From an uncultured Microscilla sp. (GTDB taxonomy: Bacteria; Bacteroidota; Bacteroidia; Cytophagales; Microscillaceae): a DNA stretch of 37,643 nt. Of the stretch, positions 1-9,358 are shown one piece after another. The stretch lies in assembly GCF_947493425.1 (NCBI RefSeq), contig NZ_CANLRP010000083.1:1-37643 (forward strand). The letters are read 5' to 3'. The notes under the pieces are model-generated. The model had not been told where the DNA came from, searched no databases, and was given only the letters and a program-made list of their open reading frames with translations. Made by a program: the position numbers and the translations under genes. The first letter of the stretch is position 1. Every line of letters starts with the position of its first letter.

Positions 1-241
1 TATTCAGGAAGTCATTCAATTGGGGACTATGAATACATAAAACACAATCTACTTGACTATTTTTGTACGGACTATTGGTATTACAGGTTTTTATATGTTT
101 ATTAATAAGCATTTATGCCGCAAAATGTCCTCAAAAACCACCTACATAAAAGTTGCAATATATGATCCCCTGCCCCAAATTAGCCAATGTAAATATCACA
201 ATTATATTACACTTTTTTTCCACCTTATAACGATTAGAATA

Positions 242-898
242 ATGAAAATTTTTAAATATGCATTATCAATCTTTGCATTGAGCTTTTTCTTGATCGCAAC
301 ACAAGACCAGGCGCAAGCACAAACTACCACTGTTAGACAAAATGTAGTTTTTGATGGATCTATTGACAATAAAGATACCTGGAGATTTCACCGTTCTAAT
401 AATAATACTGGATTATATGTAGGACGTGACCCTCAAGGGAGTGCTGCTAATCGCTGGGAGTTTTTGTTTAGGTCTGGAGGCGTCTTCGAGGCTAAATTTA
501 TGCAAATAGGAGATGTGATTGGTGGTGACCGACAAGGTAATTATGCAGGTAAACGTCCTGTAGGTGACGACTATCGTTTGTCTGTAGATGGTAAAATTAT
601 CACAGAAAACCTCACTACCTTACCAAGCGGTAGCTGGCCAGATTATGTCTTTGAAAAAGATTACCAGTTGCAAAGCTTAGGTGAAATAGAGTCTTATGTT
701 CAAAAAAACAAACATTTACCCAATGTACCTTCTGCTAAAAAGGTATTGAGCGAAGGTTTTGAACTTAATGAAATGACCAAGGCATTGCTTAAAAATCTGG
801 AAGTATTGACCTTGCATACTATTGCTCAACAAAAGCAGTTGAAAAAGCAGGCACAAGCCATCGAAACACTTCAGAAAAAACTAGCTAATCAAAAATAA
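242..898 (+). CDS. Secreted protein with Bacteroidota WPDYVF-type C-terminal domain
   Basis: The reading frame is open from position 53, but the start at 242 (MKIFKYALSIF) is chosen because it gives a classic signal peptide: Lys residues, a hydrophobic core, then QAQAQ as a likely cleavage site. The mature protein has a beta-rich middle (NTGLYVGRDPQG, GDDYRLSVDGKI). The C-terminus starts at WPDYVFEKDYQLQSL and continues through NKHLPNVPSA and a Leu/Gln-rich coiled coil. I recognise this C-terminal arrangement from many Bacteroidota surface or fibre-like proteins, where it resembles an intramolecular-chaperone tail (Peptidase S74-like). A role as an exported surface or filament protein is inference. 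An intrinsic terminator follows the stop codon, so it is probably monocistronic. Confidence 0.75.
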   Translation: MKIFKYALSIFALSFFLIATQDQAQAQTTTVRQNVVFDGSIDNKDTWRFHRSNNNTGLYVGRDPQGSAANRWEFLFRSGGVFEAKFMQIGDVIGGDRQGNYAGKRPVGDDYRLSVDGKIITENLTTLPSGSWPDYVFEKDYQLQSLGEIESYVQKNKHLPNVPSAKKVLSEGFELNEMTKALLKNLEVLTLHTIAQQKQLKKQAQAIETLQKKLANQK

Positions 899-1340
899 AT
901 AATTTAAGGGGAGGTTTATCAAGCTTCCCCTTTACTCCTTCATTTTATACAAAAGCCAACATCTCTGTTGGCATAATTTAATGCATCAACTTAGCAATTT
1001 CATCTAACCAATTGGTTTAGTAAAACTACAAAAATAACCTGGTTTAAGCTCTGAACAGCTAATCCATAGAACGGTATCCTGGGCGGGTGCACTTCCTCAA
1101 AGTTTATCCTGTAAGGAATTTGTTACATCACTTTAGTTTCAGAGTTTATTTGTATGAATGATAAGTGGTTTAAAGTCAGAGTTTTAAGTTTTATTTACAG
1201 GCGTGTGTCCTCTTTGTTGTCCATCATAAATGGCTATAAAATTATTGTACAAACTATTTTTTTATCTCAAATTAGCTGATGAAGGTTTTAAATAAGCTTT
1301 CAACCTACACAACATATTGATCACTTAAAAAGAATCATTT
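899..1340. other. Intergenic region
   Basis: About 440 bp of AT-rich DNA between two same-strand genes. Apart from the terminator at 906-933 I see no gene or recognisable RNA. Confidence 0.5.
906..933 (+). terminator. Intrinsic terminator after the secreted-protein gene
   Basis: AAGGGGA (906-912) pairs with TCCCCTT (926-932) over a 13-base loop and is followed by a short T run, a few bases past the stop codon. Confidence 0.6.
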
Positions 1341-2456
1341 ATGGGGAAGACCAATTTCCCTGTTATCCTCTATTTTATGTACCAGCAGATGACAAGAAAA
1401 GTATATCTATTTGCTTTTAGTGCTCTTGTGTTTACTTTGACCCTTGGGCATACGCTAGTACCTCGCTCCAGAGGTTTTGTTAATAACTATCCATTGAAGC
1501 TCTCGCTGTATGGTTTTTTCAGAGGTAAATTAGCTGAATTACTACCTGCTAAAGGCGTAATGCCTTATACACTCAATACCCCTCTTTTTTCTGACTACGC
1601 TCAAAAAGCACGCTTTATAAAGCTACCTAAAGGTAAAAAAGCCAGTTACAATGCCAAAGAAGTATTCGAGTTTCCTGTCGGTACTACTCTGATCAAAAAC
1701 TTTTTTTATCCCATAGATGCCCGTGACCCCTCTAAGGGCAGGCGCCTGGTAGAAACACGTTTGCTAATACATGAAGCCAATGGCTGGAAGGCATTGCCTT
1801 ATGTATGGAATGAAGAACAAACTGATGCTATGCTTGAAATTGCCGGAGAAACCAAGCAAGTAAGTTGGATAGATAAGAAAGGACAAACTCGCAAATTAGG
1901 GTATATGATTCCTAATATGAACCAATGTAAGGGGTGTCATGTGCGGGGCAGAAAAATGATGCCGATTGGTCCCAGTGCCCGACAATTGAACGGCAATTTT
2001 ATTTACCCAGATAAGCACAAAAAAATAAATCAATTGCTGTACTGGCAAAAAACAGGGATGCTACAAGGTTTACCTGCATTAAGTAATGTGCCCAAAGCTC
2101 CTGTATGGAATGATCCTTCTACAGGAGACCTCAACGCCCGTGCCCGTATTTGGTTAGACATCAACTGTGGGCATTGTCACCGTCCAGATGGACCCGCCAA
2201 TACCTCTGGCTTATTTTTATATATCCACGAACAAAATATGGCAAAGCTTGGCGTGTATAAATCTCCTATTGCCGCAGGCAGAGCCGCACAGTATGCTAAA
2301 TATGACATACTACCAGGAGAACCTAATCAATCTTTGGTTATTACCCGCCTTGAAGCTACTGATCCTGGCATAAGAATGCCCGAACTGGGCAGGCAAACGG
2401 TGCATCAAGAAAGTCTTGAGCTTCTCAAAGAGTGGATAAAAAATATTAAAAAGTAG
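1341..2456 (+). CDS. SO2930-family diheme c-type cytochrome
   Basis: Probably a periplasmic or membrane-anchored diheme cytochrome c. Two heme-binding CxxCH motifs are visible: CKGCH near residue 197 and CGHCH near residue 277. The whole protein follows a family I recognise (SO2930/HNE_0200 type): LSLYGFF, PYTLNTPLFSDYA, FEFPVGTTLIKNF, ETRLLIHEANGW, YMIPNMNQCKGCH, GPSARQLNG, LDINCGHCH, DPGIRMPELGRQ. The annotated start gives 371 aa; the hydrophobic segment MTRKVYLFAFSALVFTLTLG lies at residues 17-36, so initiation at position 1389 is also plausible and would put the signal sequence at the N-terminus. In other genomes this family often sits beside a parallel beta-helix protein; none is seen here. 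The electron-transfer partner is unknown. Confidence 0.85.
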   Translation: MGKTNFPVILYFMYQQMTRKVYLFAFSALVFTLTLGHTLVPRSRGFVNNYPLKLSLYGFFRGKLAELLPAKGVMPYTLNTPLFSDYAQKARFIKLPKGKKASYNAKEVFEFPVGTTLIKNFFYPIDARDPSKGRRLVETRLLIHEANGWKALPYVWNEEQTDAMLEIAGETKQVSWIDKKGQTRKLGYMIPNMNQCKGCHVRGRKMMPIGPSARQLNGNFIYPDKHKKINQLLYWQKTGMLQGLPALSNVPKAPVWNDPSTGDLNARARIWLDINCGHCHRPDGPANTSGLFLYIHEQNMAKLGVYKSPIAAGRAAQYAKYDILPGEPNQSLVITRLEATDPGIRMPELGRQTVHQESLELLKEWIKNIKK

Positions 2457-2513
2457 AATAATAGGGATAAAAATCTCCTTGCCAAGGATAGATGAGGGCA
2501 AGTGTGTAAAAGA

Positions 2514-2536
2514 AGGAGTTTCTGACTCCTTTTTTT
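2514..2536 (+). terminator. Intrinsic terminator after the diheme cytochrome gene
   Basis: AGGAGT-TTCTG-ACTCCT hairpin followed by seven or eight T residues, about 60 bp after the cytochrome stop codon. Confidence 0.75.
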
Positions 2537-2862
2537 ACTATTAACACTTACTGCTGATCTTTCGCACCTTTATTTAAAAACTTGCATTTAATAAGTATCT
2601 GAAAATCAATCAACTACAATAAAACATTATTTCAGGTTAAAAACGAAAATTCATAATTCACACTGTTTTATCGTACTTTTACGTGGTTAGGCTAATTTTT
2701 TAGACTTCATTATTAAACAGTATGTACTAAAAAGAAAATTCACAAAATAAAGTATCTTATTTTTTAATTTGAAAAAAATAATATTTCGTGAAAATGGTGC
2801 GAAAGACCAGTTACTGTATTTACAAATATCTTCACAAAACATATTATCTAAATCAGCCAATT
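2537..2862. other. Intergenic or upstream region of the TPR/SpoIIE gene
   Basis: Very AT-rich region expected to hold the promoter and 5' leader of the next gene. No convincing TAnnTTTG promoter or RNA gene was found by eye. Confidence 0.4.
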
Positions 2863-5800
2863 ATGAAAGTTTTATTTTCAGCTTTATGTCTCCTGTTGCC
2901 CATGTTGGTAACTGCCCAGAATCAAAAAATAATTGACTCGTTAAACCGCCAATTACCAAATATTACCTCTGATCATCGGAGGATAGAAATATACAATTCA
3001 ATTGCTTGGCAGTACCGTCGGGCAAACCTGGAAAAAAACCAGCATTATGCCCAAAAAGCGCTTCGTTTGGCCGAGAAAGTCGACTTTACTGAAGGAAAAG
3101 TCGAGTCTTATTATGCCATTGGTGCGGGTTTTATGGAGAGTCAAAGTTATGAGAAAGCCTTGACGCTATATGGTCGAGTGCTACATATTTCCAAAAAAGT
3201 AAAGTATTTGTTAGGTGAAGCAAAAGGTTATAATGGTTTAGGGGCCCTCTATCAATACCAGAAAAACTATCCTAAATCAATCAAGTATTATCAAAAGTCT
3301 CTCAAGATAAAACAGCAAATAGGAAATTTGGACGAAATATTCAACACTTATTATAATATTGGCAATGCTTATTGGAGGTGGGAGAAGCTCGATTCTGCTG
3401 CTACATATATACATAAATCCATACAAATAGCCTTACAACTAAATCATCAATCAAAAGCAGCTGATAGCTATGATATATTGGCGCTTATTAAAGTAGACCA
3501 AGGCAAGATTGATGAGGCGTTTGGGTATTATGATCACGCAATTAGTATGTCGGAGGGCTCGGGTAATGATGCTCAGACTGCTTTGCTTTACAACGACAAA
3601 GGCTACCTTTATCAAAAAACCAGGGAGTTTAAAAAAGCGCTTCAATCACATAATCAAGCCTTGACCTTGTATCAAAAAATAAAATACCTAAGGGGGTATG
3701 CAAGAGTGTATTCCAGTATAGGCAGGCTTTACTGGAGGCAGGCCAAATACAACGAAGCAATTGAGTACTATCACAAAGCCTTGCAAATCTATACCCAACT
3801 AAACCGACAAACAGATATAGCGAAAGTATATGATAATATTGGATTGATTTATAGTAATCAGGCATTATACAAAAAAGCGCTTGATTACCACCACTTATCT
3901 TTAAATATCAAATTAAAGTTAAATAATAAGCATTTATTAGCACGTAGTTATTGGTATATAGGCTTGGTATATAAAGATAAGAATGAGTACGAAAAAGCCA
4001 GGAAGTATTATTTTAAAATAATTGCCATGGAAGATGAGTTAGACGATGAAATGACAATAGCCCAGATCAATTATTCTCTTGGGATTACTTATTGGTACAA
4101 TGGCAATTACCCCAAGGCGTTGGATTATTACCAAAAAGCACTTTCGACCTATAAGAAAAATAATCACATCAAAGAAATTGCCAAATGTTATGAAGCCATT
4201 GGAATTATTCATGCTCAGCAACAAGATTACCCTCTAGCTATGGAGTTTTTATTAAAGTCTGCAAAATTTCGTGAACGACTCAAAAATAAAAACAGTTTGA
4301 TTTACTGTTACAATAACATAGGAAATTTATATGAAGATAATAATGACTATCGGCTGGCTGGCATATTTTTTCAAAAAGCGCTGAAACTATCAAAACTTAC
4401 TAATAATTCGCAAGGGTTAGCTGATACGTACCTTAACTTAGGGCATTTGGAGGTAGAAAAGAAAAACTTTCCTCAGGCAATTGTTTATTTTAGTAAGGTA
4501 AAAAAAATGAATCATATAGATATAAGTGCTCGGCTACAAAATAAAATTTATTGGGGAATAGCTTGTTACTACCTGGGAAACCTCACCCAAGCCTTGGCAT
4601 TGATCAACGAGGGGATGGAGGCAGCTCGCAAACAACATAGGCTGTCGCTTGTGAAGATAGCTGCCAAAACTCAAGCTAAAGTCTACAAAGCTTTAGGTAA
4701 TTACAAAAAAGCCTATCAAAGTTATCAGGTTTTCAAAGAAGCGTCAGATAGTTTGCATAATGTAGGCGTTACCAGAAAAATTGCCCTGCTGCAGGCAAAA
4801 CATGCTTTCAACAAAGAAAAAGACTCTATACAGCGAGTTCAAACTCATGAAAAGGCGTTGCTTAATGCCAAAATTATACAAAAAGATTTAACCAATCGTC
4901 TTCAGTATCGCACTCTTCTATCAGTTTCTTTGGGGTTATTGGTTACATTACTTTTTGCATTCTATACTAATAAAAGTCGCCGTGTCAAACAACAGTTAAA
5001 CAACATATTAATTAACCAACAGCAAGAACTGAGATATAAGAATGAAGTGCTAGAAGTGAGTAAAGAGGAAATCACAGCACAAAGAGATATGCTGGAAGAA
5101 CAAAAGCAAGTGCTTTCGCTGTACAAAGATCGTACAGGGCAAAGTTTCAGGGCTGCCAGGCGAATTCAAAAAGCTTTTCTTCCAACTAAAGAATGTCTCT
5201 TTTCTATTTTTAGTGATTTTTTTGTGCTGTACCTGCCCAAAGATGTAGTTTCAGGTGATTTTTATTGGGCAACAGAGGTCAACAATACAAAGGTAATGGT
5301 GGTGGGCGACTGTACTGGACATGGGGTACCTGGTGCTTTTACTACAATGATTGCCCACAAATTACTTGATCAGATAATTAATGTTGAGCAAATGGCATCT
5401 CCTGCTACTATTCTGAACAAAATGCAACAAGTGTTTCAGCAAAAACTGATGGATGATAAAAATCGCTATGTGGATATAGGACTAGATGCCGCTGTACTTA
5501 CTATTGAATCCAACTCATCGCAAGTAGTACAAGTAACTTTTGCCGGGGCAAGACAGAGCCTAAACTATATATTACCCCAAAACAACAAAATTCATTGTAT
5601 TCGAGGTACTCGTAAATCAATAGGAGGCATGCGTTTAAAGAAACGTGAGTTTGCAAATCATCAAATGTTACTTCCTAAAGGCAGCCTGCTTTATATGGGT
5701 TCCGATGGATTTGCTGATCAAAATAATAAAGCATCTGAAAGGTTTGGTACAGATCGTCTTTTAAGAATACTGGAAAAACACCATCAATTACCAATGAAAC

Positions 5801-5892
5801 GCCAAAAAAATAAACTAATGAATATACTTTTTAAATACATGGTAGGCGTAGAACAACGTGATGATATTTTATGGATAGGAGTGAAGTTATAA
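2863..5892 (+). CDS. TPR-repeat membrane protein with C-terminal SpoIIE (PP2C-like) phosphatase
   Basis: Predicted sensor phosphatase of the RsbU/SpoIIE type. The start at 2863 (MKVLFSALCLLLPMLVTAQ) gives a clean signal peptide; the frame also extends upstream to 2788. Residues about 30-640 are a long run of tetratricopeptide repeats (repeated A/Y-x-x-A-x-x-Y-Y-x-K-A-L patterns). One membrane helix follows at about 686-703 (LLSVSLGLLVTLLFAFY), then a coiled coil and the SpoIIE domain. The metal-binding motifs are SGDFYW (about residue 796) and VGDCTGHGVPGAF (about 814-826), with GSDGFADQ near the end. The TPR part is therefore predicted periplasmic and the phosphatase cytoplasmic. The substrate is likely a phosphorylated anti-anti-sigma protein (STAS type), but none is encoded nearby. 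The large number of TPRs suggests protein-protein sensing. Confidence 0.85.
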   Translation: MKVLFSALCLLLPMLVTAQNQKIIDSLNRQLPNITSDHRRIEIYNSIAWQYRRANLEKNQHYAQKALRLAEKVDFTEGKVESYYAIGAGFMESQSYEKALTLYGRVLHISKKVKYLLGEAKGYNGLGALYQYQKNYPKSIKYYQKSLKIKQQIGNLDEIFNTYYNIGNAYWRWEKLDSAATYIHKSIQIALQLNHQSKAADSYDILALIKVDQGKIDEAFGYYDHAISMSEGSGNDAQTALLYNDKGYLYQKTREFKKALQSHNQALTLYQKIKYLRGYARVYSSIGRLYWRQAKYNEAIEYYHKALQIYTQLNRQTDIAKVYDNIGLIYSNQALYKKALDYHHLSLNIKLKLNNKHLLARSYWYIGLVYKDKNEYEKARKYYFKIIAMEDELDDEMTIAQINYSLGITYWYNGNYPKALDYYQKALSTYKKNNHIKEIAKCYEAIGIIHAQQQDYPLAMEFLLKSAKFRERLKNKNSLIYCYNNIGNLYEDNNDYRLAGIFFQKALKLSKLTNNSQGLADTYLNLGHLEVEKKNFPQAIVYFSKVKKMNHIDISARLQNKIYWGIACYYLGNLTQALALINEGMEAARKQHRLSLVKIAAKTQAKVYKALGNYKKAYQSYQVFKEASDSLHNVGVTRKIALLQAKHAFNKEKDSIQRVQTHEKALLNAKIIQKDLTNRLQYRTLLSVSLGLLVTLLFAFYTNKSRRVKQQLNNILINQQQELRYKNEVLEVSKEEITAQRDMLEEQKQVLSLYKDRTGQSFRAARRIQKAFLPTKECLFSIFSDFFVLYLPKDVVSGDFYWATEVNNTKVMVVGDCTGHGVPGAFTTMIAHKLLDQIINVEQMASPATILNKMQQVFQQKLMDDKNRYVDIGLDAAVLTIESNSSQVVQVTFAGARQSLNYILPQNNKIHCIRGTRKSIGGMRLKKREFANHQMLLPKGSLLYMGSDGFADQNNKASERFGTDRLLRILEKHHQLPMKRQKNKLMNILFKYMVGVEQRDDILWIGVKL

Positions 5893-6849
5893 GCTGACAT
5901 TTGCTGTATTTTAGTTGTTCGACACTGCACTACAGAATATAATTGGAATAATTGTGGTGCAAGCTTGGCTTACTTTCTCGAATTTATTTCGTCTCAGGTG
6001 AAAACCTCTCAGGTTGTAGGTCTCTGTTTTATGAGTTATAAAACCTTGCTTCAATAAGATTTACTTTGCAAAAGGGACCCCTCAACTATTACTTTACCCA
6101 GCTTTTTTTCATTGCCTTGTTCAGGTGGAGTTAAGCCTGTTTTTGCTACATCAAGTTTTGATGTAAATGCCTTCCAAAAGTTCTTTGCGAGCACCCCTTG
6201 ATTAAGCCGTTCAAAATGATTGCTTCAAAAACGTTTTTTCAGGCAAGAAATATCTTGTAACAACGATTAGTATTTTAAATACTTCTAAACAAAATTGCTG
6301 ACTTTCTATTATTTCTGTCCATACCTGATAAACTACACCTACAGTGTTAAACCTGGGTCATCAAGCAGGGTATTTCTTTATGAGTTTAGCCTCAACACAA
6401 GGTTAACTTTATTCATATCACTACCTGTTTTTAACCTTGAAAATTAACATTGCTATCCGGGTGATAAAGTCGATAAATCTGTTTTAAGTTATTGAAAATC
6501 AGTATTTTAAAATTTATTTAAGTATGCTATATCCACTTGTATGTCCTCTCTTAATCCCCCATAAAAATTTGCATTTAGCAGCTAACTTAACCGATATTAG
6601 CGTCTGTAATTACAACACAGCTCAAACACTTAATTAATACACTTAATTGCCCGAAACATAAGTAACTACCCTGTTAATTGAAAACTGATAATGAAAAAAG
6701 AATGAATAACAACCAACAATTGCAGAAGTAGTTCAAAGATCAAAAGCTGATGCTTATCCGCTACTTTAGCGGGGTATTTTGGAGTCAGGAAAGTACTGAT
6801 TTTCTTGATTTTTATGCAACAATACTAAATATATCCTAAATTAAATGTT
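5893..6849. other. Long intergenic region without recognisable genes
   Basis: Nearly 1 kb of AT-rich sequence. No convincing reading frame on either strand and no tRNA- or rRNA-like fold noticed. A small hairpin, CCGCTA-CTT-TAGCGG (6758-6772), followed by GGTATTTT, lies about 75 bp before the first small-protein gene and could be a terminator or leader structure. Confidence 0.4.
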
Positions 6850-7107
6850 ATGAATCGTCAACCAAATACTAACACTAGATCTGCAAATAACTATATCCAA
6901 CAATTAGTCAGTTGCTTAGACAATCTCAATGACCAAGCATTTTGGCAATATGCCCAATTTTATGGTTTAGTTGCCGAAAACTTCCAATACGACAGGTACA
7001 AAGCCACCATAATGCTATTAAAAGCAAGCAGAATGAATCATAGTTTTGCAAAAAAAGAACTACGGCATTTAGGTTTTCACTCTACCCCTATAAAAAATGT
7101 AAGTTAA
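6850..7107 (+). CDS. Small paralogous protein A (unknown function)
   Basis: An 85-aa protein of no family I recognise. It aligns with the two genes that follow: LNDQAFWQYAQFYGLVAENF, an Arg about 6 residues on, a variable Leu-rich stretch, then SFAKKELRHLGF. The shared pattern is L-x-D-x-x-FW-x-Y-x-x-x-YG, then N, R, A, LL-x-A, and FA-x-KEL. No signal peptide or membrane segment is visible, so it is probably cytosolic and helical. The three tandem paralogs argue that this is a real coding gene. It is separated from the next copy by about 316 bp. Confidence 0.65.
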   Translation: MNRQPNTNTRSANNYIQQLVSCLDNLNDQAFWQYAQFYGLVAENFQYDRYKATIMLLKASRMNHSFAKKELRHLGFHSTPIKNVS

Positions 7108-7423
7108 GATTTGCTCAGACTGAATTAGCCTTTGCTGTAATGCTCTTTTTTGGGTTGCTACGCTTAAAAATGATTAACGACAGCATTGTTAAGGGTTATA
7201 TATTAGAAGGTGTAAAGTTGCCTGAATTAAAAATCAACAATGTTGACGTTTATATGATGGCTATGTTTATGTATGCTTGCAAGGTTGTATAACATTTCCT
7301 TGGAAAAATCATAAGTGAATTTGCCTGTTCTAATATTACCTTACACTTAAAAGCAGGGGATATTTTATCCCTTGTTTTTTTCTTCATCAATCAATTCAAC
7401 TTTTTTTATATCCTCTATGCAAA
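7108..7423. other. Intergenic region between paralogs A and B
   Basis: About 316 bp. Holds an AT-rich stretch with GGGGATATTTTATCCC (7356-7371), a palindrome roughly 50 bp before paralog B that may be an operator or hairpin. No gene seen. Confidence 0.4.
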
Positions 7424-7696
7424 ATGGTAAAACTCAGAAATACCCAAGGACAGTATGTAAAACAGTGGATGGAAACTGTTCATCTATTAGACGACAAAAC
7501 CTTTTGGCACTATGCAGGAATGTATGGTGTTATTCCCCAAAACTTTCAATACAGCCGTGATAATGCAAGTCAACTATTACTGAATGCTAATTTTGTAAAT
7601 GAGGGATTTGCTTTTAAAGAACTACAGTACTTTAGAAGACAGGCAAAAAACCTTCATAGGTTTTATAATTACACAACACAAAACATAAAAAAATAA
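7424..7696 (+). CDS. Small paralogous protein B (unknown function)
   Basis: A 90-aa second member of the tandem small-protein family: HLLDDKTFWHYAGMYGVIPQ, NFQYSRDNA, LLLNANFVNEGFAFKEL. It is the closest of the three to the consensus. Its stop codon overlaps the start of paralog C (TAATG), so the two are translationally coupled. No catalytic motif, signal peptide or membrane helix is visible. Confidence 0.7.
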   Translation: MVKLRNTQGQYVKQWMETVHLLDDKTFWHYAGMYGVIPQNFQYSRDNASQLLLNANFVNEGFAFKELQYFRRQAKNLHRFYNYTTQNIKK

Positions 7697-7944
7697 TGAT
7701 GGATAGTTCAGAAACACCACCTCCAAAAACTCCCCTAATTTCTTATACACAATTGTTGAAACAAAAGCTACAATCTTTAAATGATGCTAATTTTTGGGAA
7801 TACATGCTTTTATATGGGGTTATACATAAAAATAATCATGGATGCAGAATCCAAGCTTGCCATAGGCTCATGAATGCATCCTTTGTAGATCAGTGCTTTG
7901 CTGCTAAGGAACTAATGTATTTACAAACTCAATTTGGGGCTTAA
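7696..7944 (+). CDS. Small paralogous protein C (unknown function)
   Basis: An 82-aa third member: LQSLNDANFWEYMLLYGVIH, then R, A, LMNASFVDQCFAAKELMYL. It starts inside the stop codon of paralog B and is followed by a strong stem-loop at 8065-8097. It differs from A and B by replacing the NFQYSR segment with NNHGCR and by having two or three Cys. Function unknown. Confidence 0.7.
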   Translation: MMDSSETPPPKTPLISYTQLLKQKLQSLNDANFWEYMLLYGVIHKNNHGCRIQACHRLMNASFVDQCFAAKELMYLQTQFGA

Positions 7945-8400
7945 TAAGTACTAACAAAGGTTAATTTTAAAATAAAAAAGTTTTACGTTCTGATAATCAA
8001 TGAGTTGTGAAATTATTGGTTTTTAGTGACCTTTCTCTGTAAAACAGCTAAGGAAACACGCCTATAAAGCTGTAGGCAATAAGTGCCTATAGCTTTATTT
8101 AGGAATATGTTCAAAATAAGTATTGAGCTTGAGGGCACAAACTCAAGGCTGAGGCATTTTTTGCTGCTGCTATAGCTACAGCTAAAAAAGCTCATAGTTC
8201 CGGCGGAACTGTCAGGGTAACGAAAGTTGACAAAGAAACGAAGTTTAAGCGCTGCAAAGCTAATTTGTTCTAAATCGGACAGCTATTGTTGAGATCTACG
8301 CCCGAAATCCCGTTTACGGGGCGATCACGTTCCTTAATGCTTGTACCAACGCAACAAGTATTCTGTAATTATAATTACAATGAAATATTCTTAAATAGCT
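7945..8400. other. Intergenic region with inverted repeats
   Basis: About 456 bp between convergent genes. It contains the stem-loop at 8065-8097 and a second palindrome, AGTTCC-GGC-GGAACT, near 8196-8210. I do not recognise a gene. Confidence 0.45.
8065..8097 (+). terminator. Strong stem-loop after the small-protein genes
   Basis: TAAAGCTGTAGGCA (8065-8078) pairs with TGCCTATAGCTTTA (8084-8097), 14 positions with one G-U, over a 5-base loop and followed by TTT. Likely the transcription end of the small-protein operon. Confidence 0.6.
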
Positions 8401-9243
8401 TTATGACTTGATAAACTTATCTAAAGCCGGAAAGTGATGGTTTTTTTTCCAAATCATCATAATACGACTCGTAAAGCTCACCCCATCCAATGGTATATAG
8501 GCAATACCAGGTTGTGCCTGTATGGGTTGGCTCATAAGTGAACACCCTACCTCCAAAGCTATCAATCCTCGTACTAACTCATCATTATCAGACGAAAACA
8601 CTTGATTGATTTGAATTTGCTGACGGTGCAACTCTTCAAAAACTTCGTCAAACAATGTACAGTGTCTACGCTCAATAAAGGGCAAACCTTGTAATGCCTT
8701 GAGTTCTATTTTACGTTTGTTGGCAAGAGGGTGGTGATCAGCTATTGCCAGGGTGAGCTTTTCCTCATACAAGAATATAGACTCTAGTACCTGTTTGTTT
8801 ATGGGAGTATCTTTTATAATAATACAATCTAACTCATTTTTAGTTAAACGTTCCATCAGTTGGGTTTCATTACCCTCACTTAGGCTAAATGTATAATCTA
8901 TATACTGTTGTTTAAAACGGTGAATGCGAGGTAAAATCGCCTCCATCAATATATTATTTAGTAGTCCTACTTTTAACTCTTTCGATTCCAGATTGTCAAA
9001 GCCAGTTTCTATTTGATGCCATACTGCCAGTAATTGCCTGGCTTTAGGCAACAGCGCCTTGCCTTTGTTTGTTAGGCTCACATTACGTTTATCACGGTGA
9101 AAAAGCGGAGACCCAAAATGAGTTTCCAGCTTTTTGATACCTGTCGAAAAGGTTGATTGCACTACAAAGTTTTTGGCGGCAGCCTGAGTAAAGTTTTTGG
9201 TTTCAGCAAGGGTTACAAAATATTTTATAAACTGAAGATTCAT
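8401..9243 (-). CDS. LysR-family transcriptional regulator
   Basis: A 280-aa LysR-type regulator. The start at 9243 (MNLQFIKYFVTLAETKNF) is chosen because LysR proteins begin directly with this winged-helix motif, although the frame stays open to 9408. Residues 1-60 form the helix-turn-helix (NFTQAAAKNFVVQSTFSTGI, then KKLETHFGSPLFHRDKRNV). Residues from about 90 to the end form the inducer-binding domain. It is divergent from the peroxiredoxin-like gene with a 115-bp shared intergenic region containing GATAA-N4-TTATC, so it probably controls the redox pair next door. An OxyR-like oxidant response is possible, but no OxyR-type cysteine pair is evident. Confidence 0.88.
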   Translation of the reverse strand: MNLQFIKYFVTLAETKNFTQAAAKNFVVQSTFSTGIKKLETHFGSPLFHRDKRNVSLTNKGKALLPKARQLLAVWHQIETGFDNLESKELKVGLLNNILMEAILPRIHRFKQQYIDYTFSLSEGNETQLMERLTKNELDCIIIKDTPINKQVLESIFLYEEKLTLAIADHHPLANKRKIELKALQGLPFIERRHCTLFDEVFEELHRQQIQINQVFSSDNDELVRGLIALEVGCSLMSQPIQAQPGIAYIPLDGVSFTSRIMMIWKKNHHFPALDKFIKS

Positions 9244-9291
9244 TATTGATAAAAGCGATAAGTGTAATCTGAAAAATCTATTTCCACAATA

Positions 9292-9299
9292 CAAAGGTA
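9292..9299 (-). promoter_or_regulatory. Possible -7 element of the LysR gene
   Basis: Minus-strand TACCTTTG fits TAnnTTTG, about 50 bp upstream of the LysR start. The -33 region (TTTTTA) is weak, as expected for an activator- or self-controlled promoter. Confidence 0.35.
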
Positions 9300-9332
9300 T
9301 GTATTTACTTTGCATCTGTAAAAACGATTTAA

Positions 9333-9346
9333 GATAATTATTTATC
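9333..9346. promoter_or_regulatory. Candidate LysR-type operator
   Basis: GATAA-TTAT-TTATC, a perfect interrupted palindrome of LysR-box type, 13 bp upstream of the peroxiredoxin-like start in the divergent intergenic region. Confidence 0.35.
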
Positions 9347-9358
9347 AAATTTAACGAT

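Noticed and set aside
5893..6849. A possible decayed gene in the long gap after the SpoIIE gene
   Set aside because: No recognisable peptide fragments in any frame.
8013..8195. Possible 60-aa minus-strand gene downstream of the small-protein operon
   Set aside because: It spans the terminator stem-loop and has a low-complexity Ser/Cys start; no support as a gene.
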